This document shows, in pieces, positions 42,499 to 50,223 of a stretch of DNA of 64,000 nucleotides (position 1 is its first letter; every line of letters begins with the position of its first letter). This stretch comes from Streptomyces bathyalis (GTDB lineage: Bacteria > Actinomycetota > Actinomycetes > Streptomycetales > Streptomycetaceae). The DNA is taken from NCBI RefSeq assembly GCF_015910445.1, contig NZ_CP048882.1, positions 3,162,001-3,226,000 of the forward strand, written 5' to 3'. The position numbers and the translations under genes are program-made. The notes beneath the pieces are model-generated. The model was not told where the DNA came from. It ran no database searches and saw only the letters and a program-made list of their open reading frames with translations.

Positions 42499-42931
42499 GG
42501 CGGGTGCCCGCGGCGCGAGCAGGGCAGCGCATCCCTGGTGGACCTGCTCTCGCCCGTCTCTCGCCGCCTAGCCCCGCTGACGGATGTAGGCGGGGCCCTT
42601 CGCTCGGAGCGTTGAGCGCGTGGTGTCTACACGCAGGCCTCTTCGTCGGCGTTCCGGTCGTCGATTCCCAATGCGGTCTCCCCTCCGAGCGGTGCGGGCT
42701 CGTGGCCGCACTGGAAGTTGAGAAACACCAGCCCCGATGCGGCGACCGATGGCACCCCGAGACGGTGCGACGGATGCTCGCGACCGACACGCCTACACTC
42801 TCCGCCGCCGATGGCACGTGGCAGGTGGTTTCACGCCAGGCATGAGCTACTTCGCGGCAACCCCCAGGAGAAGCCGGACGGATCCCTCGACTCCCTCCCC
42901 GGCCCCCGGCAGGATGCCTACCTTCGGTCAC
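42499..42931. other. Intergenic region, no convincing gene
   Basis: About 430 bases with only short or opposing-strand shadow frames. I see no recognisable motif, repeat or terminator. Confidence 0.45.
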
Positions 42932-43470
42932 ATGCCCGATCCGCTCATCCCCGCCACCAGCCAGGCCCTCAACGCCGCCCGCGCCGCCACCACCCCCTAC
43001 GTCATGGTCCGCCACGGACGCACCGAAGACCGGGCAGCCGCCTACGACCGGTTCATCCGGGTCTGCTCCGTCGCCTTCTACGACGGCCGTCTTGAGCACG
43101 AGGACATCACCGAACTCCTCTCCGCCGTTCTGGCCATTGATCTCCGCGCCCCCGCCACGTACGCGCGGCCGCCAACCAGCTCTTCGGGCGGCTCGTCGGC
43201 GCCATGATTGGCCCAAATCTCGGTCGCCCCAGCACCGGGTGGAACACCACCGTGGACATCCCCGAAGGCCAGGAGTGCACCGGCATCTTCCAACTGCGTA
43301 GCAGGGGACTCGTCGAATGGAGCGGCAACGAACTGCCCATCATCACCAGCAATGCTGAGCTCTTAGAGCAACTCCGGGAGTTCGCCGAGACCGCCCGGTT
43401 CGACGTGACCTCCCGCTGGTGGCACCGCCTGCTCACCCCCTGGGGGCGCCGCTGGTGGCTGAGCCGCTAG
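42932..43470 (+). pseudogene. Frameshifted hypothetical gene
   Basis: Two adjacent frames join naturally. Frame one starts at ATG 42932 (MPDPLIPATSQALNAARAAT) and reads well to about 43158 (SAVLAIDLRAPAT). From about 43159 the coding pattern continues in the -1 frame as VRAAANQLFGRLVGAMIGPN and on to the stop at 43468-43470. A single-base deletion near 43158 (for example in a former ACC-GTA) would explain it. About 180 residues if restored. Family unknown. A sequencing error or programmed frameshift cannot be excluded. Confidence 0.5.
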
Positions 43471-43505
43471 TAACGGTTCGGCTGTGTGTCTCGCTGTCCG
43501 GAGCC

Positions 43506-44354
43506 TCAGTCCGGGGGATCGAAGTCCGGCTCCCTGTCCCACTCCACATCCAGATCTTCACCGTATCGGCCTTCGTCGATAAGGGAGGAGACCTGAGCCT
43601 GGGTCCTACGTTCCTCCATCTCACGCAGCAACGAGACCATCAGCATGATTGCCACGATGCAGTGCCCGTCATTGAAGTGGTCCAGAGGCATCCTGTGGAC
43701 GACCGCGTGCCGCGAGAGAGCCTCGGGGATCGGGTCGTTGTCCTCTGGCATGTACTTGGTGAAGAGGGGGCCAATGGGCGTCAGGGCGACCTGTTCGTGC
43801 AGCCAGAGTGACTCTTCTAGGTCCCTCACCGCTGCTTGCTGCAGCCGCTTGTAGCTCTTCGATCGCTTGCGGTCCACCTCGGCGGTTTCAAGCATCAAGT
43901 CCTCGGACCCAGCAAGCGCAAGGCAGCCAGCCGCCAGGAGGTGACCGTCATCCCATGCGGCCATCACGTGCCGGACCGTAACGGCGTAGTCCTCCGACCA
44001 GCCTGCGTGGAGTTCAGGTATCTCGTAACGGCATGAGGTTCTGATCCGCTCCTCGGCAGCCGTCAGCACTGCGAGCTTCGCGCGATGAGCGTCATCTGCC
44101 TTGACCAATTCGCGGAGCACATCCGCCGGCGGAACCCACGCGACGGGGATTCCGTGATCCTTCGCCAGCCCATGCAGCTGGCGAAGCGTGGCCCCCGAAC
44201 CCCACCAGTTGTCGTAGCGCACCTCCGTATAGGACGGCGGTCTCGCCCGCCACCCTTCAACGCTTGCGTCGTACAGATCCCATTGCTTCGCAGTCTCGAC
44301 CAGTTCCGCCGCAGTGAGACCCCCGTAGGAACCCTTTGGGATCAAATGAGTCAT
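43506..44354 (-). CDS. Hypothetical cargo protein
   Basis: 282 residues, acidic C-terminus (DLDVEWDREPDFDPPD). The N-terminal half has features of an enzyme-like alpha/beta domain (YDNWWGSGATLRQLHGLAKD, HGIPVAWVPPADVL) and the rest is helical (SYKRLQQAAVRDLEESLWLH). No catalytic motif is recognised. Lower third-position GC bias than chromosomal genes. It is the most distal of three minus-strand genes (43.5-45.9 kb) with sizeable gaps between them, so they may not form one operon. Confidence 0.65.
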   Translation of the reverse strand: MTHLIPKGSYGGLTAAELVETAKQWDLYDASVEGWRARPPSYTEVRYDNWWGSGATLRQLHGLAKDHGIPVAWVPPADVLRELVKADDAHRAKLAVLTAAEERIRTSCRYEIPELHAGWSEDYAVTVRHVMAAWDDGHLLAAGCLALAGSEDLMLETAEVDRKRSKSYKRLQQAAVRDLEESLWLHEQVALTPIGPLFTKYMPEDNDPIPEALSRHAVVHRMPLDHFNDGHCIVAIMLMVSLLREMEERRTQAQVSSLIDEGRYGEDLDVEWDREPDFDPPD

Positions 44355-44520
44355 ACGAGCATCTTGCCGAATCGACCATTACTTCATGCACATACTCCAT
44401 GAACGCGACAGAGGGATTTCTCCTGCCAACGCGAGCTGCTGACACCGGTGTTCGGGAACCGATCGGTTGCTGAACACCCAAGCTGCGGGGCACTCGGCGC
44501 GGCCTCGGACGTCGAGCGCA

Positions 44521-45081
44521 TCACAGGGATGGTGGACTGCCATTGAGGTGCGCGCGGGCCGCCGCGACGAACGGAGGGATCGCGGCCGCGACCTCTGCCG
44601 ACTTTTCCTCAAGGAGGCTGTTCGTCTCGCGCCTCTCCCCGTAGGTCCCCGCCGCGCTGGTCCGATGCTGACGGGCAGTCTCTCGGAGGTCCACGACGCA
44701 CTGCTCAATCGCCTCGGCGAGCGGCACCAAGTGCTCAGGCCCTTCCAACGAGACCACCGCGACCGCATGACGTACCGGCTCAATCGGCACGGCCGTTAGC
44801 GAGCTGACGACCCGCCACTGGATTTGCGCGTCGGACAGGTCGCGAAGAGCGCCCTCCGCCATGAGCCTGTGCCACGCCGCCTTCCACTGAGCCTTGCGCA
44901 CGTACTCGCGTGCTGCACCAAGCAGGTCAGCGTAGGCATCCCGCTGAGCACTCCGGCGGATCGAATCGACAGGTCCGCGTAGAGCAGCCCGAGCTTGGGC
45001 TCGGCCGGCGAAGAAGGCCGCGCCCCCAGTGACGAGGACTGCGGGAGTAGCTACGAGAGCGGCAAGGACTTCGGCTTCCAT
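44521..45081 (-). CDS. Membrane-anchored hypothetical protein
   Basis: 186 residues from ATG 45081. A single N-terminal membrane helix (VLAALVATPAVLVTGGAAFF) is followed by a long helical domain (SAQRDAYADLLGAAREYVRK, LVPLAEAIEQCVVDLRETAR), pointing to the cytoplasm by the positive-inside pattern. Proteins of this form are common in Streptomyces and phages, and no function is known. The frame is open to 45522 but the upstream part is unlike protein. Confidence 0.6.
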   Translation of the reverse strand: MEAEVLAALVATPAVLVTGGAAFFAGRAQARAALRGPVDSIRRSAQRDAYADLLGAAREYVRKAQWKAAWHRLMAEGALRDLSDAQIQWRVVSSLTAVPIEPVRHAVAVVSLEGPEHLVPLAEAIEQCVVDLRETARQHRTSAAGTYGERRETNSLLEEKSAEVAAAIPPFVAAARAHLNGSPPSL

Positions 45082-45428
45082 CAGGCGATCGTGCCCGAAC
45101 GCCCCCGCTCCGCGCGCCGGCAGGGTGCTCCTCCGGCCCCAGGCATCAGCGCACCTCGAACTCCATGGGATAGCAGCACAAGCGACGGCTGGGTCTACCT
45201 CGTGGGCTCCTTGGACGTCCGTCCGGTGCGGACTGCCTTCGCAACCTTGAGACGGGAGACGCGCCGGCCAAGGAGGAGCCGAGAGAAGCTTTCCCGCGCC
45301 GCGACCGTCCCCGAGAAGCCGCACAGCGGCCCAGGCCAGGGCCCGGGATCTCACCATCCTGATGCCTGCACCGGCCAGAGCGGTAACAGTCCCGAACTGT
45401 TCGGCTTCGCCTGCTTGAACGGGCGATG

Positions 45429-45866
45429 TCAGAACGGCGGTTCGTCGGAGTACCCTCCGCTGCCCCACCATCCTCCGGTTGATGCGGGCGGAGGAAGTGG
45501 AGTGTCCAGCGCGTTGTTCCACAGGTTTCGAAGGTTCTGCCGGTGTGTGGTCGAGTCATCGCCGAATCCGCCTGTCCAGCGCTCGGTGTCTGGGTCGATC
45601 CCGGCTCGTTTGCACAGCACCGTCATGACGGCGTTGACGACATCGAAGGTCAGCGGGACGGTTTCGCCTCGCAGCGTCTTGCGAATGGTCTCCCGGCTGG
45701 CTGTGAAGGCGTCGAACTCCGAGCTGTCGGCGATCTCCTCTGCGATGTTCCGCAGCGTGGGGCGGCCGGCGTCCCGGTAGTACGAGAACAGCTCCTCAAC
45801 GAACTCCCGCCGCGGATGCCTCGGCGGCAGCTCCGTCGTGCTCGGCATCCGCAAGACCCTTGCCAT
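45429..45866 (-). CDS. Small HTH-like protein of the type found beside conflict systems
   Basis: 145 residues from ATG 45866, with GGGAGG about 6 nt upstream on the minus strand. The core (STTELPPRHPRREFVEELFS, GRPTLRNIAEEIADSS, TASRETIRKTLRGETVPLTF, then ERWTGGFGDD and a WNNAL helix) matches a common Streptomyces family. From memory, its members precede NACHT/TPR, trypsin or EACC1-type conflict genes. The Pro/Gly-rich C-terminus looks disordered. Here no large effector follows, so any partner has been lost or is one of the unknown genes downstream. Confidence 0.65.
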   Translation of the reverse strand: MARVLRMPSTTELPPRHPRREFVEELFSYYRDAGRPTLRNIAEEIADSSEFDAFTASRETIRKTLRGETVPLTFDVVNAVMTVLCKRAGIDPDTERWTGGFGDDSTTHRQNLRNLWNNALDTPLPPPASTGGWWGSGGYSDEPPF

Positions 45867-46092
45867 CGAACCCTCCCCTGGACTCTGACCAGGTAAGTCT
45901 ATCGATGACAACCGATGGCACGTGAAAACCCACCAATGACCAGCTTTGGCAACCCAAAAACCTGCTCTGACCAGCGCAAACCCGAGTGACCAACTACTCG
46001 GATGAGCCCACAGACTGGATACGAGAGCGCCGAACTCGCCCATCAACTGGTGCGGTTCGTCCGCGCGGCGCCGGCCGCCGCCCACAAAGAGC

Positions 46093-46122
46093 GACGGCCC
46101 CCTGTTTGCCCAGGGAGCCGTC
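46093..46122. promoter_or_regulatory. Leader hairpin upstream of small ORF
   Basis: GACGGC (46093-46098) pairs with GCCGTC (46117-46122), and the interior CCCTG/CAGGG extends the stem around TTTGCC. It lies about 30 nt before the AGGAGG of the small gene and could act as an attenuator or mRNA-stabilising element. Confidence 0.4.
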
Positions 46123-46160
46123 CTCATCAACCGACCGATAGCTCCACACCAGGAGGAACC

Positions 46161-46382
46161 ATCAGCACCGCATCCGACCCTACGGGTCAACCAAAGGAAA
46201 CGGCACACCGAGCTCCCCGGATCTTCTGGCAGACCTGGCACCCCGTCCTCTGCAAGGGCCGACGTAACCATCGTCTGCGGGCCCTTGCGCGCACGGCGGG
46301 CCACGGCCTTGTTCGCGGCATCGCCACGACTGCGGGGGGCGTACTCGTCACCGGCACCATCTGGTGGGCCCAGCACCACTGA
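46161..46382 (+). CDS. Small membrane-tail protein with apparent ATC start
   Basis: 73 residues in a frame that has AGGAGG (46151-46156) 4 nt before an ATC codon, not ATG/GTG. The protein (STASDPTGQPKETAHRAPRI, a basic middle, then GLVRGIATTAGGVLVTGTIW) has a C-terminal membrane helix. A 15-bp-stem terminator starts 5 bp after the stop. Signals on both sides fit a real gene. Either ATC is used as a rare start, the start codon has mutated, or translation begins at ATG 46002 as a longer protein. Confidence 0.45.
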   Translation: MSTASDPTGQPKETAHRAPRIFWQTWHPVLCKGRRNHRLRALARTAGHGLVRGIATTAGGVLVTGTIWWAQHH

Positions 46383-46386
46383 CGTA

Positions 46387-46420
46387 GCGGCCGTCCTGCC
46401 CAACAGGGCAGGACGGCCGC
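46387..46420 (+). terminator. Strong 15-bp stem terminator
   Basis: GCGGCCGTCCTGCCC (46387-46401), loop AACA, and the exact complement (46406-46420). It directly follows the small gene ending at 46382. Confidence 0.9.
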
Positions 46421-46653
46421 ATCTGTTCCACATGGCGCGAGCCGAAGGAAGGGCGTCCCGCCCCGCCGCCTACTCGGCACGTACTTGTACAGCGTGATGT
46501 GCACGCAGCGATCACCGTTGCCTGCACAGCCGCCGCCAGGTACTACATCTCCCCAGTCACGCTCGGTATGTCTCCGCACGCGACAGTGGGCCGCTCCGTC
46601 GAGACTGCGAGCCCCTTCGAGGGAGGCTCAGACCCCGCCGAGAGGAAGGCGTG

Positions 46654-46671
46654 TTAGCAAAGGTGTTAGCA
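46654..46671. promoter_or_regulatory. Candidate integrase arm-type sites, right end
   Basis: TTAGCA at 46654-46659 and 46666-46671 (TTAGCA-AAGGTG-TTAGCA), about 50 bp inside the right att core. It matches the pair at 17043-17059 in sequence, spacing and orientation. Confidence 0.45.
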
Positions 46672-46685
46672 CTCAAGATCCAAAA

Positions 46686-46711
46686 GGCCCCTCCCGTCTA
46701 CGGAAGGGGCC
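46686..46711 (-). terminator. Terminator downstream of tRNA-Thr
   Basis: On the minus strand GGCCCCTTCC (46702-46711) pairs with GGGAGGGGCC (46686-46695) with one imperfect pair, followed by TTTT (complement of 46682-46685). It begins 12 bp beyond the tRNA 3' end and lies inside the element, which therefore re-supplies a terminator to the tRNA. Confidence 0.85.
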
Positions 46712-46721
46712 TCTGACCTGC

Positions 46722-46764
46722 GAGCCGCCTGGGGGAGTCGAACCCCCGACCTACGCATTACGAG
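46722..46764. repeat. Right attachment-site repeat (within tRNA-Thr)
   Basis: 43 bp identical to 16895-16937. It spans from the tRNA 3' end to the anticodon loop, so the crossover lies in the 3' half of the tRNA and integration leaves the gene intact. Confidence 0.93.
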
Positions 46765-46796
46765 TGCGTCGCTCTGGCCAACTGAGCTAAGGCGGC
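46723..46796 (-). tRNA. tRNA-Thr (anticodon CGT)
   Basis: A 74-nt cloverleaf on the minus strand. Acceptor GCCGCCT pairs with AGGCGGC, the D-arm holds AGCTCAGTTGG, the anticodon loop CTCGTAA has anticodon CGT, and the T-arm is GGGGGTTCGACTCCCCC; the discriminator base is T. CCA is not encoded, as usual in many Streptomyces tRNAs. It reads ACG codons. Its 3' half is the element's attachment core. Confidence 0.95.
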
Positions 46797-46937
46797 AGGT
46801 GCCCGCGCCGGTCCTGCAGGCGCAGCGCGGACAAGTCTACACAGTCAGCGGGGGTGCTCCGTACGGGGTAAACGGCCGGGGCCGCGGCCTCCGCAGCGGC
46901 GCCCGGAGGGGGCTCCGAGCGCCGCCAAGGACGGCTC

Positions 46938-48539
46938 CTACGAGCACTTCTTGTTCTTCTTCGGCGCCTCGCCCTTGAGCAGGTACCTGTCGACCGTGTC
47001 GTTGATGCAGGCCCCGCCGCGCAGGTACGCGGTGTGCCCGTCGCCCTCGTACGTCAGGAGCCTGGCCGAGTCGAGCTGACCGGCGAGGCCCTGGGCCCAG
47101 GCGTAGGGAGTGGCCGGGTCGCGGGTCGTGCCGAGGACCAGGATCGGGTCGGCGCCCTTGGCGTCGATGTTGTGGGGCCGGCCGGTGGACTTCTCGGACC
47201 AGTAGCCGCAGTTGAGGGCCGCCCACGCGAAGCCACGTCCGAAGACGGGCGAGGTCTTCTCGAACGAGGGCAGCATCTTCTTCACCTCCGCCGGAGAGGA
47301 GAAGGCGGGCGGGAGGTCGAGGCAGTTCACGGCCGCGTTGGCGTACATGATGTTGCCGTAGTGGCCCTCGGGGTCGCGCTCGTAGTACTCGTCGGCGAGG
47401 GCGAGCAGGTCGGCGCCGTCGCCGTCCATCGCCGTCTTCAGAGCGGCGCGCAGCTGCGGCCAGGTGCTCTCGTCGTACATGGCGCGGATGACGCCCGTCG
47501 TGGCCAGGGACTCGGTGAGCCGGCGCTCCTCCCCGGTGCGCACGGGCCGAGCGTCGGTCTTCTTGAAGAAGGCGCTGAGCTTGCGTCCCGCGTCCTTGGT
47601 GCTCTTCGTGCCGAGCGGGCAGTCGGACCGGCCGACGCAGTCCTTCGCGAACTCGTTGAACGCGGTCTCGAAGCCGCCGGTCTGGTCGCGGTTGAGCCTG
47701 AGCATGCTCAGGGACGGGTCCATGGCACCGTCCAGCACGAGCCGGCCGGAGCGCTGCGGGTAGAGCCCGGCGTAGAAGGCGCCCAGGTAGGTTCCGTACG
47801 AGGCACCGACGTAGTTGAGCTTCTTGTCGCCCAGCAGGGCGCGCAGCACGTCCATGTCGCGCGCCGCGTCGATGGTCGAGAGGTGGCCGAGCAGTTCGCC
47901 CGAGCGCTTCTCACAGCCGGCGGCGAACTTCTTGTAGGCGCTGACGAGTTTGCCGGTCTCCCCCTTGTCGTCCGGTGTCTGGTCGGTCTGCGTGAAGGTG
48001 TCCATCTGCTTGTCGGTCAGGCACCGCACCGGCTCGCTGCGGGCGACTCCGCGCGGGTCGACGCCGACGAGGTCGTAGCCGCGGCGCACCGGCGGCGGAT
48101 ATCCGACGGCCGCGGCCTGCTGCACGTAGTCGACCGCGGAGCCGCCGGGGCCGCCCGGGTTGACGAGCAGGGAGCCGATCGGCTTGCCCTTGCCGGAGGC
48201 CTTCTTGCGGGCGACGGAGAGCTCCACGTCCTCGTCGGGGTCCGGGTGCTCGTAGTCCAGAGGCGCCTTCATGGTGGCGCACTGGAAGCCGTCCTCCCCG
48301 CAGTCGCGCCAGGAGAGCTTCTGCTCGTAGTACCGCTTCAGGTTGCCGGGCACCGCTGCGGGCAGCGGCTTGAGCGGCTGGGCGTCGTTGCGTCCGGCCG
48401 CGCGGTCGCTGCTGGCGGAGGAGGGGGCTCCCTCGGGTGCACCCGATCCGCCGGATCCGGACGAACAGCCGGACATCGTCAGCAGTACGGCGGTCGCGAG
48501 TACGGCGAGTGCGGTGCTGGGCAGACGGCTGGTGTGCAT
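46938..48539 (-). CDS. S33-family peptidase lipoprotein (alpha/beta-hydrolase)
   Basis: 533 residues. Lipoprotein signal with TMSGC (Cys25), a disordered Ser/Gly linker, then an alpha/beta-hydrolase with NPGGPGGS oxyanion motif, nucleophile Ser237 in GASYGT, an acid region in GTTRDPATPY, and a His in EGDGHTAYL. The domain order equals that of the S33 protein at 14683-16290, but residue identity is modest. Probably a surface-attached tripeptidyl/prolyl aminopeptidase. ATG 48539 starts the signal peptide. Confidence 0.9.
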   Translation of the reverse strand: MHTSRLPSTALAVLATAVLLTMSGCSSGSGGSGAPEGAPSSASSDRAAGRNDAQPLKPLPAAVPGNLKRYYEQKLSWRDCGEDGFQCATMKAPLDYEHPDPDEDVELSVARKKASGKGKPIGSLLVNPGGPGGSAVDYVQQAAAVGYPPPVRRGYDLVGVDPRGVARSEPVRCLTDKQMDTFTQTDQTPDDKGETGKLVSAYKKFAAGCEKRSGELLGHLSTIDAARDMDVLRALLGDKKLNYVGASYGTYLGAFYAGLYPQRSGRLVLDGAMDPSLSMLRLNRDQTGGFETAFNEFAKDCVGRSDCPLGTKSTKDAGRKLSAFFKKTDARPVRTGEERRLTESLATTGVIRAMYDESTWPQLRAALKTAMDGDGADLLALADEYYERDPEGHYGNIMYANAAVNCLDLPPAFSSPAEVKKMLPSFEKTSPVFGRGFAWAALNCGYWSEKSTGRPHNIDAKGADPILVLGTTRDPATPYAWAQGLAGQLDSARLLTYEGDGHTAYLRGGACINDTVDRYLLKGEAPKKNKKCS

Positions 48540-48783
48540 GGACCATCCCCTGGGTTCGCGTCGGACCGGTGGGCCGGCGGGAGCGGCACGGCAATTGAGG
48601 TTGGGGGCACCACCCGGGCCGTGAGGCCCAGGGGGAGCGTATCCGCACCGAGTACCACAGATGTTCCCCCGCCAGGTGCCGCTCCTCATACGGGTGAGGG
48701 GGCACGGCAGTCGGCCCACGGGCCGGGTCCGTCGGGCCGGCCGGGCGGTGCCGAGGGGGCGCCCCGCAGCCACTGCGGCGACG

Positions 48784-50001
48784 TCAGCCCGCCCGTAGCG
48801 TCATCGCCATCGCCTCGACCGCCAGCAAGGGCGCGACGTTGCGGTCGAGCGCTTCGCGGCACTCCAGCACGGCCTCGATGCGGCGCAGCGTCTGCTCCGG
48901 ACCTGACGACGAGGCGAGTTGCTGCACGACGTCCGCCGCCTCCTCGTTGGCGAGTGCCACGCCGGAGCCCAACTGCCGTGCCAGTACGTCCCGGTAGAAG
49001 CCGGTGAGGTCGCTCAGCGCGAGGTCGAGGGAGTCGCGCTGGGTGCGTGTGGAACGCCGCTTCTGCTTGTCCTGGAGTTCCTTCATCGCGCCGGCGGTGC
49101 CGCGCGGGAGGCGGCTGCCCTTGCCCTCGGAGGCGCCGAGCGCGGCCCGCAGCTCCTCGGTCTCCCGCTCGTCGTGCTCCTCGGCGACCTCCTTGGCGTC
49201 CTCGGCCGCGGCGTCGATCAGTTCCTGCGCGGCACGCAGCGCGCCGCCGACGTCCGCGACCCGCTGCGGCACGGTCAGCACCGCCGCTCGGCGCCTTCGC
49301 GCGCGTTCGTCGGTGGCCAGGCGGCGGGCCCGGCCGATGTGTCCCTGGGTGACGCGCGCCGCGTACGCCGCCATGTCCGGCTCGATGCCGTCGCGCCGCA
49401 TCAGCAGATCCGCGACGTCGTCCACCGGCGGTGTGCGCAGGGCGAGATGGCGGCAGCGGGAGCGGATCGTGGGCAGCACGTCCTCCGTGGAGGGGGCACA
49501 GAGCAGCCACACGGTGCGGGGCGCGGGTTCCTCGACGGCCTTCAGGAGCACATTGCCCGCGCCTTCGGTGAGCCGGTCCGCGTCCTCCATGACGATCACC
49601 TGCCAGCGGCCGCCCGCGGGTGACATCTGGGCCCTGCGCACCTGTTCGCGGGTCTCCTTGACGCCGATGGTGAGCAGGTCGGTGCGGATCACCTCGACGT
49701 CGGCGTGCGTGCCGACCATCGCCGTGTGGCATCCGTCGCAGAAGCCGCAGCCGGGTGCGCCGCCGAGCGCGCGGTCCGGGCTCACGCACTGGAGCGCGGC
49801 GGCGAAGGCCCGCGCAGCGGTGGAGCGGCCGGAGCCGGGTGGCCCGGTGAAGAGCCATGCGTGGGTCATAGCGGAACCGGACAGGGCGGCCGTGCCCTTC
49901 CCCTCCGCCTCGGCGGTGACGTAGGCGTCGGCGTCACGGGCGGCGGCGCCCAGCTGGTCCGTCACCTTCTCCTGGCCGACGACGTCGTCCCACACCGCCA
50001 T
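48784..50001 (-). CDS. holB: DNA polymerase III subunit delta'
   Basis: 405 residues. An AAA+ clamp-loader subunit starting MAVWDDVVGQEKVTDQL, with a P-loop GPPGSGRST (the catalytic Lys replaced by Arg, as expected for a non-hydrolysing delta' subunit), a zinc module CGFCDGCH, and the sensor region LLCAPSTEDVLPTIRSRC. It forms part of the clamp loader with the gamma/tau and delta subunits. A charged helical insertion (about 270-300) is usual in Streptomyces. It is encoded just downstream of the tmk fusion gene, on the same strand. Confidence 0.93.
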   Translation of the reverse strand: MAVWDDVVGQEKVTDQLGAAARDADAYVTAEAEGKGTAALSGSAMTHAWLFTGPPGSGRSTAARAFAAALQCVSPDRALGGAPGCGFCDGCHTAMVGTHADVEVIRTDLLTIGVKETREQVRRAQMSPAGGRWQVIVMEDADRLTEGAGNVLLKAVEEPAPRTVWLLCAPSTEDVLPTIRSRCRHLALRTPPVDDVADLLMRRDGIEPDMAAYAARVTQGHIGRARRLATDERARRRRAAVLTVPQRVADVGGALRAAQELIDAAAEDAKEVAEEHDERETEELRAALGASEGKGSRLPRGTAGAMKELQDKQKRRSTRTQRDSLDLALSDLTGFYRDVLARQLGSGVALANEEAADVVQQLASSSGPEQTLRRIEAVLECREALDRNVAPLLAVEAMAMTLRAG

Positions 50002-50223
50002 TGCTGCCTGCCGCCTTTCTCACCGCTCTCGCGTGCGCCCGCACCGGCTCTCGTGGCACGAGGCACGCACGCGTCACTCGTCGAGTCACGCGTCCCGCAT
50101 ACGCCGACCATTGTGGGCCACGGCACCGACAGTCAGGACCTGCGCACCGGAGCGCGCCGGCCTCGCGGACCTGCGGGCCGGACCGGCTCACGAACCGGAC
50201 CGGCTCACGGGCCGCGCGGCGGT

